Positions 42,595 to 51,313 are shown, counted from the first letter of the stretch. The stretch: DNA of 64,000 nucleotides from Parvularcula sp964556115 (GCA_964556115.1 CAZKVC010000011.1:21689-85688), one strand, 5' to 3'. The notes: a model not told the origin generated them from the letters alone. A program made the numbers and translations.

Positions 42595-43578
42595 TTGCTT
42601 ATTCGACCGTTTTTCACCGTACTCGGTGCGCTCCTCATCGCCCTACCCACATCGCTCTTCGCGGCCGATCCGGTATGGAGTGCCCATACCGAGAACGACT
42701 GGATCGGCGGGACCGATCAGAACTACACGGCTTCGGTCAAGTTCTCACGGAGCGCCGAGATCTCGCCCGAGCGCTGGTTGCCGCGGCTTCTTGGAGCGAA
42801 GCCGGGTGAGGACACCTTCTTCCAGGTCGGTGTCGGCCAGCAGATCTACACCCCTGACGACCGCCTGACCCGCGAGCCCTTGTTCGACCAGCACCCCTTC
42901 GCGGCCTGGCTTTACCTTGAGGGGGTCATCGTGATGGACCGGGGCGAAGGTCGCCCGATCGACCAGGTGCGGGTGCAGGTCGGCACTGTAGGTCCGTCAG
43001 CCCAGGGCGAGCGGGCCCAGGACTGGGTCCACAGCATCATCACCGGGGTCGATTTTCGCGGTTGGGACAACCAGATCGGAAACCAGCCCGGCCTTCTGAT
43101 CAATTACGACCGTCGCTGGACGGGCATGCGTTTCGGGGACGAGCGGTGGGGCGGGGACCTGGTGCCCCATCTCGGCGCCACCGTTGGCAATGTCTACACC
43201 TCAGCCAATGCCGGCGCGACCCTTCGCTTCGGCCGCCATCTCGACCGCCCCTTCGGTGCGCCGCGCAACGAGCCGGGCAGCGGCAGTCTCGCCTGGTTCG
43301 AGCCGGCAGCACGAGGAGAGCGCCCGATCTACGGCTTCCTCGGCGCCGAAGCCCGGGCCGTGGCGCATGCGATCTGGCTCGACGGCCGGCCGTTCGCCGA
43401 CGACCTCGTGACCCAGGAGAGCGAGCCTTTCGTCTATGATTTCGAAGGGGGCGTCGTCCTGCCCGTGCCCTATCTCGATGCGCGTCTGACGGCGTCCTAT
43501 ATCCGCCGCACCCAGACTTTCGAAAAGCAGATCGAGCCCCGCGCCTTCGGCACGCTGACCATGTCGGTCCGTTTCTGA
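42595..43578 (+). CDS. LpxR-like lipid A 3'-O-deacylase (DUF2219)
   Basis: This is a predicted outer-membrane beta-barrel of about 327 residues. The TTG at 42595 is chosen because AGGAAC lies 8 nt upstream and it gives a clean signal peptide (TVLGALLIALPTSLFA). LpxR hallmarks are the Asn-Asp pair in ENDWIGGTDQNYT just after the signal and a His in WVHSIITG, which correspond to the catalytic/calcium-binding residues of Salmonella LpxR. The protein ends in a Phe-terminated strand as outer-membrane barrels do. It trims lipid A and could alter host or phage recognition. It is convergent with galU, with 4 bp between them. Confidence 0.8.
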   Translation: MLIRPFFTVLGALLIALPTSLFAADPVWSAHTENDWIGGTDQNYTASVKFSRSAEISPERWLPRLLGAKPGEDTFFQVGVGQQIYTPDDRLTREPLFDQHPFAAWLYLEGVIVMDRGEGRPIDQVRVQVGTVGPSAQGERAQDWVHSIITGVDFRGWDNQIGNQPGLLINYDRRWTGMRFGDERWGGDLVPHLGATVGNVYTSANAGATLRFGRHLDRPFGAPRNEPGSGSLAWFEPAARGERPIYGFLGAEARAVAHAIWLDGRPFADDLVTQESEPFVYDFEGGVVLPVPYLDARLTASYIRRTQTFEKQIEPRAFGTLTMSVRF

Positions 43579-43582
43579 CCTC

Positions 43583-44449
43583 TCAGAGGCCGCGAACGTA
43601 GTCCCGGAGCGCGCCGCCGATGGCTTCGTCATCCATGCCGAAGGCGATGTTCGCCTTCACGAACCCTTCGATCGAGCCGCAATCATGGCTCTCGCCCGAA
43701 AAGGTGACGGCGAGGAATTTCTGCTTGTCGAGAAGGCTCGCCATGGAATCGGTGAGCTGGATCTCGTTGCCTGCGCCAGGCCCCTGGTTTTCCAGAAGGC
43801 CGAAGATTTCGGGCTGCAGGATATAGCGGCCGGTGATCGAGTAGTTCGACGGCGCATCCTTCGGATCGGGTTTCTCGACCATGCCGGACATCTCGACCGC
43901 GCCGTTCTTCCAATCGCCCTTGGGAGCGATCACCCCGTATTTGTTGGTCTCGTCCTTGGGCACTTCCTCGACAGCGAGGAGATTGGCGCCGTCTTCGTAG
44001 CGGTCCATCATCTCTTTGAGGGCCTTGGGGCGCCCCTTGATGATGACATCGGGGAGGAGGACAGCGAAAGGCTCGTTGCCGACAATGTCGCGCGCGCACC
44101 AGACCGCATGGCCGAGGCCAAGCGCCTTCTGCTGCCGCGTGAAGGAAGTGCGGCCGGCTTCCATCACGCTTTCCATGGTCGTGTTCAGGATCTCGGTCTT
44201 GTTCTTCTTCTCGAGCGCCTGCTCGAGCTCGACCTGGTGGTCGAAATAGTCCTCGATCGCCGATTTTCCGCGCCCGGTGACGAAACAGAGATGCTCGATG
44301 CCGGCCTCAAGCGCTTCTTCCATGATGTAATGGATCAGCGGCCGGTCGACGACGGGCAGCAATTCCTTCGGGATCGCCTTTGACGCGGGAAGGACGCGGG
44401 TTCCGAAACCGGCGACGGGGATGACGGCTTTTCTGGGACGTGTGCTCAT
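43583..44449 (-). CDS. galU: UTP-glucose-1-phosphate uridylyltransferase
   Basis: This 288-residue nucleotidyltransferase makes UDP-glucose for polysaccharide and envelope sugars. Family features are the N-terminal VAGFGTRVLPASKAIPKELL (13-32, holding the GxGTR and KxxPKE motifs), FVTGRGKSAIEDYFD, and the SMVEKP-type motif MVEKPDPKDAPS. It supplies precursor that the GalE-like protein and EPS system could use, although those are encoded elsewhere. Its 5' side borders the structured transcription unit at 44501. Confidence 0.95.
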   Translation of the reverse strand: MSTRPRKAVIPVAGFGTRVLPASKAIPKELLPVVDRPLIHYIMEEALEAGIEHLCFVTGRGKSAIEDYFDHQVELEQALEKKNKTEILNTTMESVMEAGRTSFTRQQKALGLGHAVWCARDIVGNEPFAVLLPDVIIKGRPKALKEMMDRYEDGANLLAVEEVPKDETNKYGVIAPKGDWKNGAVEMSGMVEKPDPKDAPSNYSITGRYILQPEIFGLLENQGPGAGNEIQLTDSMASLLDKQKFLAVTFSGESHDCGSIEGFVKANIAFGMDDEAIGGALRDYVRGL

Positions 44450-44500
44450 GGCGGTCTTGTAACCGCCTGCGACCTCCTGCCAACCGTTTTATGCCTTGCG

Positions 44501-44543
44501 CGCTGCATCCCGAACCATCACGTTCGGGTCAGTGGAAGCAGCG
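44501..44543 (+). promoter_or_regulatory. Two-tier stem-loop leader of a short transcription unit
   Basis: CGCTGC (44501-44506) pairs with GCAGCG (44538-44543). Inside it CCCGAAC (44509-44515) pairs with GTTCGGG (44522-44528), with a 6-nt loop. The outer stem ends exactly where AAAAGGAGGTGATC begins (44544). The interval 44450-44500 shows no convincing promoter boxes. The role may be RNA stability or exposure of the extended ribosome-binding sequence. Confidence 0.6.
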
Positions 44544-44559
44544 AAAAGGAGGTGATCGG

Positions 44560-44634
44560 ATGTCGAGTCAGTTGATCGGTCGTGGTGTTGGAACGTGCGG
44601 CATGCGGGAGGGCGTTGAGCAGCCTCGCGCCTGA
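44560..44634 (+). CDS. 24-residue ORF with 13-nt perfect anti-SD match
   Basis: AAAGGAGGTGATC (44545-44557) is the complement of the 16S rRNA 3' tail over 13 nt, an unusually long match, and an ATG follows at 44560. The ORF encodes a 24-residue peptide starting MSSQLIGRG and ending in TGA at 44632-44634. A second, overlapping frame from GTG 44582 or 44585 runs to TGA at 44690-44692 and encodes about 36 residues ending SSNGRHY. A frameshift near GGTCGTGGTGTT would join the two. Neither peptide is recognised. The unit could equally be a non-coding RNA that binds the 30S subunit. The stretch from 44450 to 44845 has no larger gene. Confidence 0.45.
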   Translation: MSSQLIGRGVGTCGMREGVEQPRA

Positions 44635-44695
44635 GGGCAAGCCGCCTTCTGGTTCCTTTTCGGGCCAGTCGTCCAACGGGCGACACTACTGACGA

Positions 44696-44725
44696 AGCCG
44701 CGGCCTTACGGCCGCGGCTTTTTCT
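44696..44725 (+). terminator. Strong intrinsic terminator of the short unit
   Basis: AGCCGCGGCC (44696-44705) pairs with GGCCGCGGCT (44710-44719) around a 4-nt loop and runs into TTTTTCTTT. It starts 3 bases after the stop of the second short frame. Together with the leader hairpin it bounds a unit of about 225 nt. Confidence 0.9.
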
Positions 44726-44845
44726 TTGCGGTGTAGGAATTTGGGAAGAGTATTGAACAGTTTGTGACCAGATTTTCTTAGGTCGTATTTAACCGTGTTC
44801 GTGCAACAAGCTCTGAGTGATGACGAAGGCCTGTTCAGGAACGCG

Positions 44846-46156
44846 ATGATGAGTGATGTAGCCGAAATCAGTTTCTGCAGGGCCTGCCACGGCACCACCC
44901 TGACCCGTGCATTCGAGATCGGCGACGGCGTGCGCTGGGTCATCTGCGGTGATGACGAAGGCCGCTCCGGTTGCGGCCTCGTTCAGCGTGCTGATATCTT
45001 TGACAAGCGGCCGGCACCCACCCCGATCGACAATTCCTGGACGGATGAGTTCCGTCTGAAGGCCGCGGCGCACCAGACCCTCGAGATGCTGACCACCCGT
45101 GAGGGCACGGCCCTCGACATCGGCTGCGGCAATGGTGTGATGGCCAAGAGCTACCCGCGCTGGATCGTGCCGATCGGCATGGACCCGGCCCTTGCCGAAA
45201 CCGGTCCGCAGGACTGGGGCGTCGGCATCAAGAAAGATTTCCTTTCTGTAGACGGACAGTCATCCCTGAAGCGCATGGGTGTCAAGAAGTTCGACATAAT
45301 CACTGCGATCTCGGTCCTGGGCGAAATGGACGATCCACTTGCGTTCTTCCTGCGCGCCAAGAGCTGGCTTGCAAAGGACGGCGTTCTCGTCGTCGAGACG
45401 CCCTATGCCGCACTCGCGCTGACCCGCGACCTTGCGGGCACATTCCATCCGCGTACTGAAGCCGTTTACACTCTGGCGGTCCTGCAGCGCATCGCGCAGG
45501 CGACCGGCTTCTCGATCGTGCGCGGCTCGATGACGGAAACCCAGGGCGGCTCGCTGCGCCTCTTCCTGACCCATGACGACTACAACGGGCACGACTACGC
45601 CCCTTGGCGTGAGCAGCTCGCCCGTCTCTGGGACGAGGAAGCGGCCCTGAACCTCGCCGGCCCGCAGGCCTACCGCGCCTTCGAAATGCGCGTGGACCGC
45701 CGCACGAGCGAAGTCTACAGCTTCTCCGAAGCGCTTCGCCGCCACAGCCTCCATGCCTATGTTCTGGGTACCGGGTCGCGTATGCGGATGATCCTGGAAT
45801 CGTCCGGGTTCGATACCGAGGTCATCACGGCCAGCATCGGCATCGCCCAGGCAACCATGCCGTTCGAGGCGATCTCGGAAGAGGAGGCCCGCGCCTGCCC
45901 GCCGGACGTCCTGATCGCCGATGGCGCCTACAAGCGCGAGGTTCTGGAGAACTGGCATCAGTTCGTCATGGACGGCGGCAGGATCGCCTTTCTTGAGCCT
46001 GAGCTTCTGATCGTGGACGGCACGAATTACCCGCGCGAGCTTGGCCGGACCCTGGCCGTGACCGACGGGCCTGGCTCCGTCGATACCCTTCGGGCGGCAC
46101 TTTCGGCGATGCGGACCCCGGCGCGCCTGGTGGTTTCTAAGAAAGAAAGGGCGTAA
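44846..46156 (+). CDS. Class I methyltransferase with zinc-binding N-terminus (C-methyltransferase type)
   Basis: This protein of about 436 residues has an N-terminal Cys segment (FCRACHGTTL), as in the zinc-binding Methyltransf_13 domain. A SAM-binding core follows with ALDIGCGNGV (about 91-100) and VLVVETPYAAL. A C-terminal C-methyltransferase-like domain spans about 240-420 and includes YVLGTGSRMRMI. Proteins of this layout methylate carbon atoms of nucleotide sugars, for example in deoxysugar pathways. The ATG at 44846 (or 44849) is preferred because CAGGA lies just upstream; a GTG at 44795 would add 17 residues. No sugar pathway genes flank it. Confidence 0.8.
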   Translation: MMSDVAEISFCRACHGTTLTRAFEIGDGVRWVICGDDEGRSGCGLVQRADIFDKRPAPTPIDNSWTDEFRLKAAAHQTLEMLTTREGTALDIGCGNGVMAKSYPRWIVPIGMDPALAETGPQDWGVGIKKDFLSVDGQSSLKRMGVKKFDIITAISVLGEMDDPLAFFLRAKSWLAKDGVLVVETPYAALALTRDLAGTFHPRTEAVYTLAVLQRIAQATGFSIVRGSMTETQGGSLRLFLTHDDYNGHDYAPWREQLARLWDEEAALNLAGPQAYRAFEMRVDRRTSEVYSFSEALRRHSLHAYVLGTGSRMRMILESSGFDTEVITASIGIAQATMPFEAISEEEARACPPDVLIADGAYKREVLENWHQFVMDGGRIAFLEPELLIVDGTNYPRELGRTLAVTDGPGSVDTLRAALSAMRTPARLVVSKKERA

Positions 46157-46240
46157 TTCAGCGCTTAGACTGCCGGGCGGGGTTGCCCACCGTTATGGGG
46201 CGCTTAGAGTTCTGCCGCGTAATGGTACCGGTAGGACGAT

Positions 46241-47278
46241 ATGAGCAAACCGCTTGTCAACGATGAGAACCGTTTGAGCGGCGACCTCGCCAGCTCTGCG
46301 CTTCATCAGTTTCCGCAGGCGGTCACTCTTGCCGACCCGACACAAGCGGACTGCCCGCTCGTCTATATCAACGATCGGTTCACGGAGCTGACCGGCTATT
46401 CCGCCCAGCAGGCCCTCGGCAAGAACTGCCGCTTCCTGCAGGGCAAGGAGACCGACCCGGAAGCGATCAGGACGATCAAGGAAGCGCTGAGCGAACAGAA
46501 GTCGGTGACCCTGTCGATCCTCAATTACAGGGCCGACGGCACGCCGTTCACCAACGAGCTCCACCTCGCTCCACTGACCTTCGAAGATGGCGAATTGGCG
46601 CTTTACCTCGGGCTTCAGAACGTCCGTGACGACAAGCTGGACGAGGCGGGAATGGAGCAGCTTCGCAGGCTTCAGCACCGCATGAAGAACCATCTATCGC
46701 TGGTTCTGGCGATGATCCGCCTCGAAGCGATGCAGAACCCCGATGAGTCTGGGTTCGAGGACCTTCAACGTCGGGTCGAAACCCTGTCGCTGCTCTACGA
46801 ACAGTTCGCCTCGGCCGACTCGAGCACCCAGAACGTGCCGCTCGGCGCCTATCTCAGCCGCGTCTGCGTGGCCGTGCAGCAGATCTCCGATCCGTTCTTC
46901 GTGCGGGTGAACACAAGTGTCGACGAGACCCATGTGGACCAGGACCTCGCGGCGCGGGTGGGCCTTCTTCTCTCGGAAACCATGGACAATGCCCTGCGTC
47001 ACGCCTTCGGTCCCGACGAAGAAGACGAGATCGACTTCTCGCTGAAATGCGAGGAGGCGAGGGCGATCCTTCAGGTCCGTGACACCGGCTCGGGTATGGA
47101 AGAAGGGGCATGGCCTGACGCGACGAGCCTTGGCGGGCGGATCGTCCGGGACCTCATCGCGCGCATCAAGGGAGAGCTCGACATCAGCCGCCCCGAGGGA
47201 GGAGGCACGGTCATCACCATCACCTTCCCGATCCCCGGCAAAGGCACCGTCGAGGCCCAACGGCCCGAAGGGTCCTAG
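46241..47278 (+). CDS. LOV-domain blue-light sensor histidine kinase (HisKA_2/HWE type)
   Basis: This 345-residue soluble kinase has an N-terminal LOV domain (about 20-130) with the flavin-adduct motif GKNCRFLQ containing Cys63. A short linker leads to the phospho-acceptor helix with His146 in LQHRMKNHLSLV. An HATPase_c domain with an N-box near SETMDNALRHAFG and G-box VRDTGSGM completes it. LOV proteins form a Cys-flavin adduct in blue light, which alters kinase output. No response regulator is adjacent. No transmembrane segment is seen. Regulated target unknown. Confidence 0.9.
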   Translation: MSKPLVNDENRLSGDLASSALHQFPQAVTLADPTQADCPLVYINDRFTELTGYSAQQALGKNCRFLQGKETDPEAIRTIKEALSEQKSVTLSILNYRADGTPFTNELHLAPLTFEDGELALYLGLQNVRDDKLDEAGMEQLRRLQHRMKNHLSLVLAMIRLEAMQNPDESGFEDLQRRVETLSLLYEQFASADSSTQNVPLGAYLSRVCVAVQQISDPFFVRVNTSVDETHVDQDLAARVGLLLSETMDNALRHAFGPDEEDEIDFSLKCEEARAILQVRDTGSGMEEGAWPDATSLGGRIVRDLIARIKGELDISRPEGGGTVITITFPIPGKGTVEAQRPEGS

Positions 47279-47346
47279 CCGCGCTTTCACCGCATGGCCC
47301 TTCCGCCGTCCGGATGGTAGGCACTGGCGGTCGAAGGAGATCATCA

Positions 47347-48180
47347 GTGCGGCTTCTCTATCTTGGAGACATTTTCGGGCGGACCGGTCGGACCGCCGTC
47401 GTCGAACACCTGCCGAGCCTGCGGCAGGGCCTCAAGCTCGACTTCGTCGTGGTCAATGGCGAAAACGCGGCCGGCGGTTTCGGGATCAACGCTTCGATCG
47501 CCGAGGACCTCTTCGATGCAGGTGTCGACTGCATCACCACGGGCAACCACGCCTTCGATCAGCGCGAGGAATACGGCCTCTACGACGAGGAGCGCAGGCT
47601 CCTCCGCCCGGCGAACTTTCCCCGCTCGAACCCCGGGCGCGGCGCAGGCCTTTTCGAGACCCGCGACGGCTACAGGGTTCTTGTGATCCAGGTGCACGGC
47701 CAGCGTTTCATGGCGCCGATGGATGACATGACCCCGGCGATCGAGCGCGAGCTTGAAGGGGCGACCCTGGGGCGCGAAGCCGATGCCATCATCGTCGACG
47801 TCCATGCTGAAGCCACCTCGGAAAAAGGCGTGATCGGCCATTGGCTCGATGGGCAGGTGAGCCTCGTCGTCGGCTCACACACCCATATTCCCACAGCAGA
47901 CACGCAGATCCTGCCGGGCGGCACCGCCTTTCAGACCGATGCTGGCATGTGCGGCGATTACGACAGTGTGATCGGCATGGAGAAATCCGTCCCGATCGAC
48001 AACCTCATCACCAAGATGCGCACCGCCCGGATGCAGCCTGCTGCAGGCCCGGCCACGGTCTGCGGGGTCTTCGTCGAGACCGACCCGAGAACGGGCCTCG
48101 CGGTCCATGCCGCACCCGTCCGGGTTGGCGGGCGGCTTGCGCAAACCCTTCCCACCCTTCAAGGCATGACCCCATGCTGA
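47347..48180 (+). CDS. YmdB/TIGR00282-type metallophosphoesterase
   Basis: This 277-residue enzyme belongs to the YmdB group, which hydrolyses cyclic nucleotides (2',3'- or 3',5'-cNMP) with two metals. The ligands are visible: Asp in YLGDIFG, Asn/Glu in VNGENAAGG, His in TGNHAFD, His in VDVHAEATSEK and the SHTHIPTAD pair. The GTG at 47347 is chosen because AAGGAG lies 9 nt before it. The next gene starts within its stop region. In Bacillus this family affects motility and biofilm genes. Confidence 0.9.
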   Translation: MRLLYLGDIFGRTGRTAVVEHLPSLRQGLKLDFVVVNGENAAGGFGINASIAEDLFDAGVDCITTGNHAFDQREEYGLYDEERRLLRPANFPRSNPGRGAGLFETRDGYRVLVIQVHGQRFMAPMDDMTPAIERELEGATLGREADAIIVDVHAEATSEKGVIGHWLDGQVSLVVGSHTHIPTADTQILPGGTAFQTDAGMCGDYDSVIGMEKSVPIDNLITKMRTARMQPAAGPATVCGVFVETDPRTGLAVHAAPVRVGGRLAQTLPTLQGMTPC

Positions 48181-48605
48181 CACTCGCTCTTCTTCTGCAG
48201 ACCGCTCTCGGACCCCTCGACGTCACTGGCGTCTGGTGGACCGAAGACAAGACTTCCCAGGTCGAGATTACCCGGGAAGGCGACCAGATCGAGGGCCGCG
48301 TCATCTGGTACGAAGGCGTCGGGGAGGACGAGGTCCCCGCCACCGATACCGCCAATCCCGACGAGGAGCTGCGGGGCCGCGAGATCATCGGCCTGCCGAT
48401 CCTGACGGACTTCGAAAAGGCCGAACGCAAGTGGCGGCGGGGCGAAATCTACGATCCCGTCGAAGGGAAGACCTACCGCTCGGCCGTGAGGCGCGAGGGC
48501 GATACCCTGAAAGTCGAGGGCTGCGTCGCCATCATCTGCCTGACCCAGGACTGGCAGGCGGTCGAAAAGGGTGAGGTCCGGCGAGCGAGCGCGCAGCGCC
48601 GCTGA
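48174..48605 (+). CDS. Secreted DUF2147 protein (first copy)
   Basis: This 143-residue protein has a hydrophobic N-terminus (LTLALLLQTALG) that looks like a signal. The DUF2147 core follows: LDVTGVWWTEDKTSQVEI, IEGRVIWYEG, and YDPVEGKTYRSAV leading to KVEGCVAIICLTQDW with a Cys pair. DUF2147 proteins are small beta-rich envelope proteins of unknown role. The ATG at 48174 overlaps the upstream stop codon. A paralogue follows at 48732. Confidence 0.8.
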   Translation: MLTLALLLQTALGPLDVTGVWWTEDKTSQVEITREGDQIEGRVIWYEGVGEDEVPATDTANPDEELRGREIIGLPILTDFEKAERKWRRGEIYDPVEGKTYRSAVRREGDTLKVEGCVAIICLTQDWQAVEKGEVRRASAQRR

Positions 48606-48731
48606 CGCCGCAAGACAGCTTTGCAGCCCTTGGCCTGAGGCTTGCAGGCCGGAGCGAAGAGGCCACTTGCGTGTTCTCGTGATGCCCGCCGGTTGGAAGG
48701 GCGCTATTCGCCTCTGTCGGAGCCTGTCGTC

Positions 48732-49151
48732 GTGTTCGCCCTGATGTTTCTCATGCAATCCGTCAGTCCCCTGGACGTCACCGGCGTCTGGGCGACCGAG
48801 AACGGCCGGGCCCAGGTGGAAATCAGCCGCACGGCCGGCGACAGCGTCCGCGGCGAGATCATCTGGTATGCGAGCTTCGTGGAGGATGCCGACGAGCGCG
48901 CTTCGGAACGCGAAGACCAGCTCGTTCTCGGCTCGACCCTCCTTGAAGGCTACGAAGCTGACATGGACGGCTGGTCCAACGGGACGATCCACGACCTGAA
49001 GGGCGGGGGCTCCTACCGCTCCTCCCTCAAGCGGGTGAATGCGAGGACCCTCGAGGTTGAGGGTTGCCTCCTCGTCTTCTGCCGGACCCAGGTCTGGACC
49101 CGCGTGGCTGCCGATAATGTGAAGCGGGTGCCCGAGACATCGGGCAGATGA
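48732..49151 (+). CDS. Secreted DUF2147 protein (second copy)
   Basis: This 139-residue paralogue of the preceding gene has the same layout: LDVTGVWATENGRAQVEI, VRGEIIWYAS, and IHDLKGGGSYRSSL leading to LEVEGCLLVFCRTQVW. The GTG at 48732 gives a short hydrophobic leader. The two copies align over their length but have diverged considerably, so the duplication is not recent. A LysR-type regulator follows after 32 bp. Confidence 0.75.
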   Translation: MFALMFLMQSVSPLDVTGVWATENGRAQVEISRTAGDSVRGEIIWYASFVEDADERASEREDQLVLGSTLLEGYEADMDGWSNGTIHDLKGGGSYRSSLKRVNARTLEVEGCLLVFCRTQVWTRVAADNVKRVPETSGR

Positions 49152-49183
49152 CAGGGCTGGGCGGCTGGCGCTAACCGTTCCTG

Positions 49184-50077
49184 ATGGACGCCGCCCGTGA
49201 CATGACCACCTTCCAGATCCTCGCGCGGACGGGGACGATCTCCGCCGCCGCGCACGAGCTCGGGGTGGCACCATCGGCGGTTTCGCGCCGTCTCAAGGCG
49301 CTCGAGCAGAGGCTGGGGATCGAGCTCGTCAGGCGGTCGACCCGCGCCCTGGTCCTGACCCCGGCCGGCGAGGCCTATCTCGAACGCTCGAAAGCGCTTC
49401 TTGAAAGCATCGACGCCCTCGAAGAGACCATGCGCGAGGAAAGCCTTGGCGTTGCGGGAAGGATCAGGCTGACCGCCCCGCTCTCCTTTGGCCTCTGTGC
49501 GCTTCCGGACGTGATCGACGGCTTCCTGAAGGCCCACGCGGCCGTGAGCATCGATCTCGACCTCAGGGACGACCAGGCGGACCTCGTAAGGGAGGGGTTC
49601 GATCTGGCGCTTCGGATCGGCGAGCTTCAGGCCTCGACGCTGATCGCGCGCAAGCTTGCAACCATCCCGACCGCGGCCTGCGCCTCTCCGGACTTCATCG
49701 CCGAGCACGGCCCTTTCGAGCGGCCCGAAGACCTCGAGGGGCTGCCGGGGCTCGTTTATGCCAATCGCAACCGCAGCGATCTTCTGACCCTGCCCGGCGC
49801 GAACGGCGAAGAGCGCCGCATTGCGCTGGAAAGGGGGGTGGTGGCCAACAATGGGGACTTCCTCGCGGCCCTCGCCGCGCGCGGGCACGGCGTTTACTGC
49901 TGCCCCCGCTTCATTCTCGCCAGCCACATCGAGAGCGGCGCGCTGGTCGAGCTCTTCCCGGAGGAAGACTGGCCCGAAACGGCGCTCTATGCCGTCTGGC
50001 CCCCAACCAAGCACCAGCCCGCCAGGGTACGGGCGCTGATTGATTACATCGCGGCAGCTTTTTCTGGGTCGCCTTAA
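49184..50077 (+). CDS. LysR-family transcriptional regulator
   Basis: This is a 297-residue regulator. The N-terminal winged HTH (about 6-64) contains FQILARTGTISAAAHELGVAPSAVSRRLKALE (described here by its start and end), followed by the usual RRSTRALVLTPAG wing. The effector domain (about 90-295) has the two alpha/beta lobes. It is not divergent from a recognisable target gene, so its regulon is unknown. It is in the same direction as the DUF2147 pair. Confidence 0.9.
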   Translation: MDAARDMTTFQILARTGTISAAAHELGVAPSAVSRRLKALEQRLGIELVRRSTRALVLTPAGEAYLERSKALLESIDALEETMREESLGVAGRIRLTAPLSFGLCALPDVIDGFLKAHAAVSIDLDLRDDQADLVREGFDLALRIGELQASTLIARKLATIPTAACASPDFIAEHGPFERPEDLEGLPGLVYANRNRSDLLTLPGANGEERRIALERGVVANNGDFLAALAARGHGVYCCPRFILASHIESGALVELFPEEDWPETALYAVWPPTKHQPARVRALIDYIAAAFSGSP

Positions 50078-50130
50078 ACTTACCGAAGTGTTAACCTCCG
50101 GACTGGGCTAGCCAATCTTGGGGTATCGCT

Positions 50131-50487
50131 ATGTCATCCATTATCGCCGACCTGCAGCAGGCTTTCTCTGTTGCCCTCAACGCCAATCCGATGGCCGTTC
50201 TTCTGCCTCTGGTCATCGTCGCCGTCGCGCAGGGCCTGCGCGCCGATGGGGTGCGGGACGTCTTCTCGATGACCACACGCGGACTTTTGTGGTTCGGGAT
50301 CGTCGCCTTTCTTCTTGGCGGCCTTCTTCAGGCCGACCGTTTCTCGCTGGATGCGTGGAAAGCGCGGGCTGACAGCGCCTGGGGCACTTTCCTCGATCTT
50401 CGCTTTCTCGAAGCCATGGGCTTCTGGCTCCTGCTTCTCGCCGTCATCGCCCTGATTTTCAGCGTGCGTTCGGTGGTACGCCGCTAG
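50131..50487 (+). CDS. Small membrane protein, unknown
   Basis: This 118-residue protein has hydrophobic segments at about 20-36, 50-66 and 94-112 and a basic C-terminus. The Ala/Leu-rich helices and short polar loops suggest an inner-membrane protein. It lies 53 bp after the LysR gene and before yebC. No family recognised. Confidence 0.6.
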   Translation: MSSIIADLQQAFSVALNANPMAVLLPLVIVAVAQGLRADGVRDVFSMTTRGLLWFGIVAFLLGGLLQADRFSLDAWKARADSAWGTFLDLRFLEAMGFWLLLLAVIALIFSVRSVVRR

Positions 50488-50566
50488 CTTCAACGGAAAA
50501 CGACTTAACAGGCGGCCTTCTGCGTCCTAGACGCCGGAGGCCGTTTTCGTATTCGTGGGAGGAAGC

Positions 50567-51313
50567 ATGGCCGGACACTCCAAATGGGCCAACATTCAGC
50601 ACCGCAAGGGGCGTCAGGACGCCAAGCGGTCGAAGATGTTCTCCAAGCTGTCCAAGGAGATCACGGTCGCAGCCAAGATGGGCGCGCCTGATCCGGCCTT
50701 CAATCCGCGCCTGCGCCTCGCGATCGCCAACGCCAAGTCCCAGTCCATGCCCAAGGACAATATCGAGCGGGCGGTCAAGAAGGGCTCCTCCGGCGAGGGC
50801 GAGGACTACGAAGAGATCCGCTACGAAGGCTTCGGCCCGGAAGGCGTCGGCGTGATTGTCGAAGCACTGACCGACAACCGCAACAGGACCGCTTCGGAAG
50901 TGCGCTCCACCTTCTCGAAGAATGGCGGCAATCTCGGCGAAACGGGCTCGGTCAGCTTCGGCTTCGACCGGGTCGGGCAGATCGAATACAAGGCCGAGAT
51001 CGGCTCGGAGGATGAAGTCCTCGAGGCGGCGATCGAAGCGGGCGCAGAGGATGTGCAGTCCGACGAGGAGCGGCATACGATCTACACCGCCGCGGACGAC
51101 TTTGCGGAGGTCGCGTCCAACCTGGAAAGTCGGTTCGGCGAGGCGGAGAACGCCAAGCTCGCCTGGCGGCCGCATAACATGATCGAGGTTTCCTCGGACA
51201 AGGCCGACACCATGATCAAGCTGGTCGATGCGCTCGACGACCTCGATGACGTGCAGCAGGTCTACGCCAATTTCGAGCTGAGCGAAGCGGATATGGAGAG
51301 GCTGGCGAGTTGA
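50567..51313 (+). CDS. YebC/PmpR-family transcription/translation factor
   Basis: This 248-residue protein starts MAGHSKWANIQHRKG, the YebC hallmark. Internal motifs include MPKDNIERAVKKG and NRTASEVRSTFSKNGG. YebC proteins were first described as transcription regulators; recent work on the family points to relief of ribosome stalling at proline stretches. EF-P, with the same theme, is encoded about 2 kb away. GGGAGGAAGC precedes the ATG at 50567. The next gene overlaps its stop. Confidence 0.95.
   Translation: MAGHSKWANIQHRKGRQDAKRSKMFSKLSKEITVAAKMGAPDPAFNPRLRLAIANAKSQSMPKDNIERAVKKGSSGEGEDYEEIRYEGFGPEGVGVIVEALTDNRNRTASEVRSTFSKNGGNLGETGSVSFGFDRVGQIEYKAEIGSEDEVLEAAIEAGAEDVQSDEERHTIYTAADDFAEVASNLESRFGEAENAKLAWRPHNMIEVSSDKADTMIKLVDALDDLDDVQQVYANFELSEADMERLAS

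Noticed and set aside
44501..44725. tmRNA, SRP RNA or RNase P RNA at the short unit
   Set aside because: None of the conserved cores of those RNAs (tRNA-like ends, GNAR tetraloop domain, P4 consensus) is seen.
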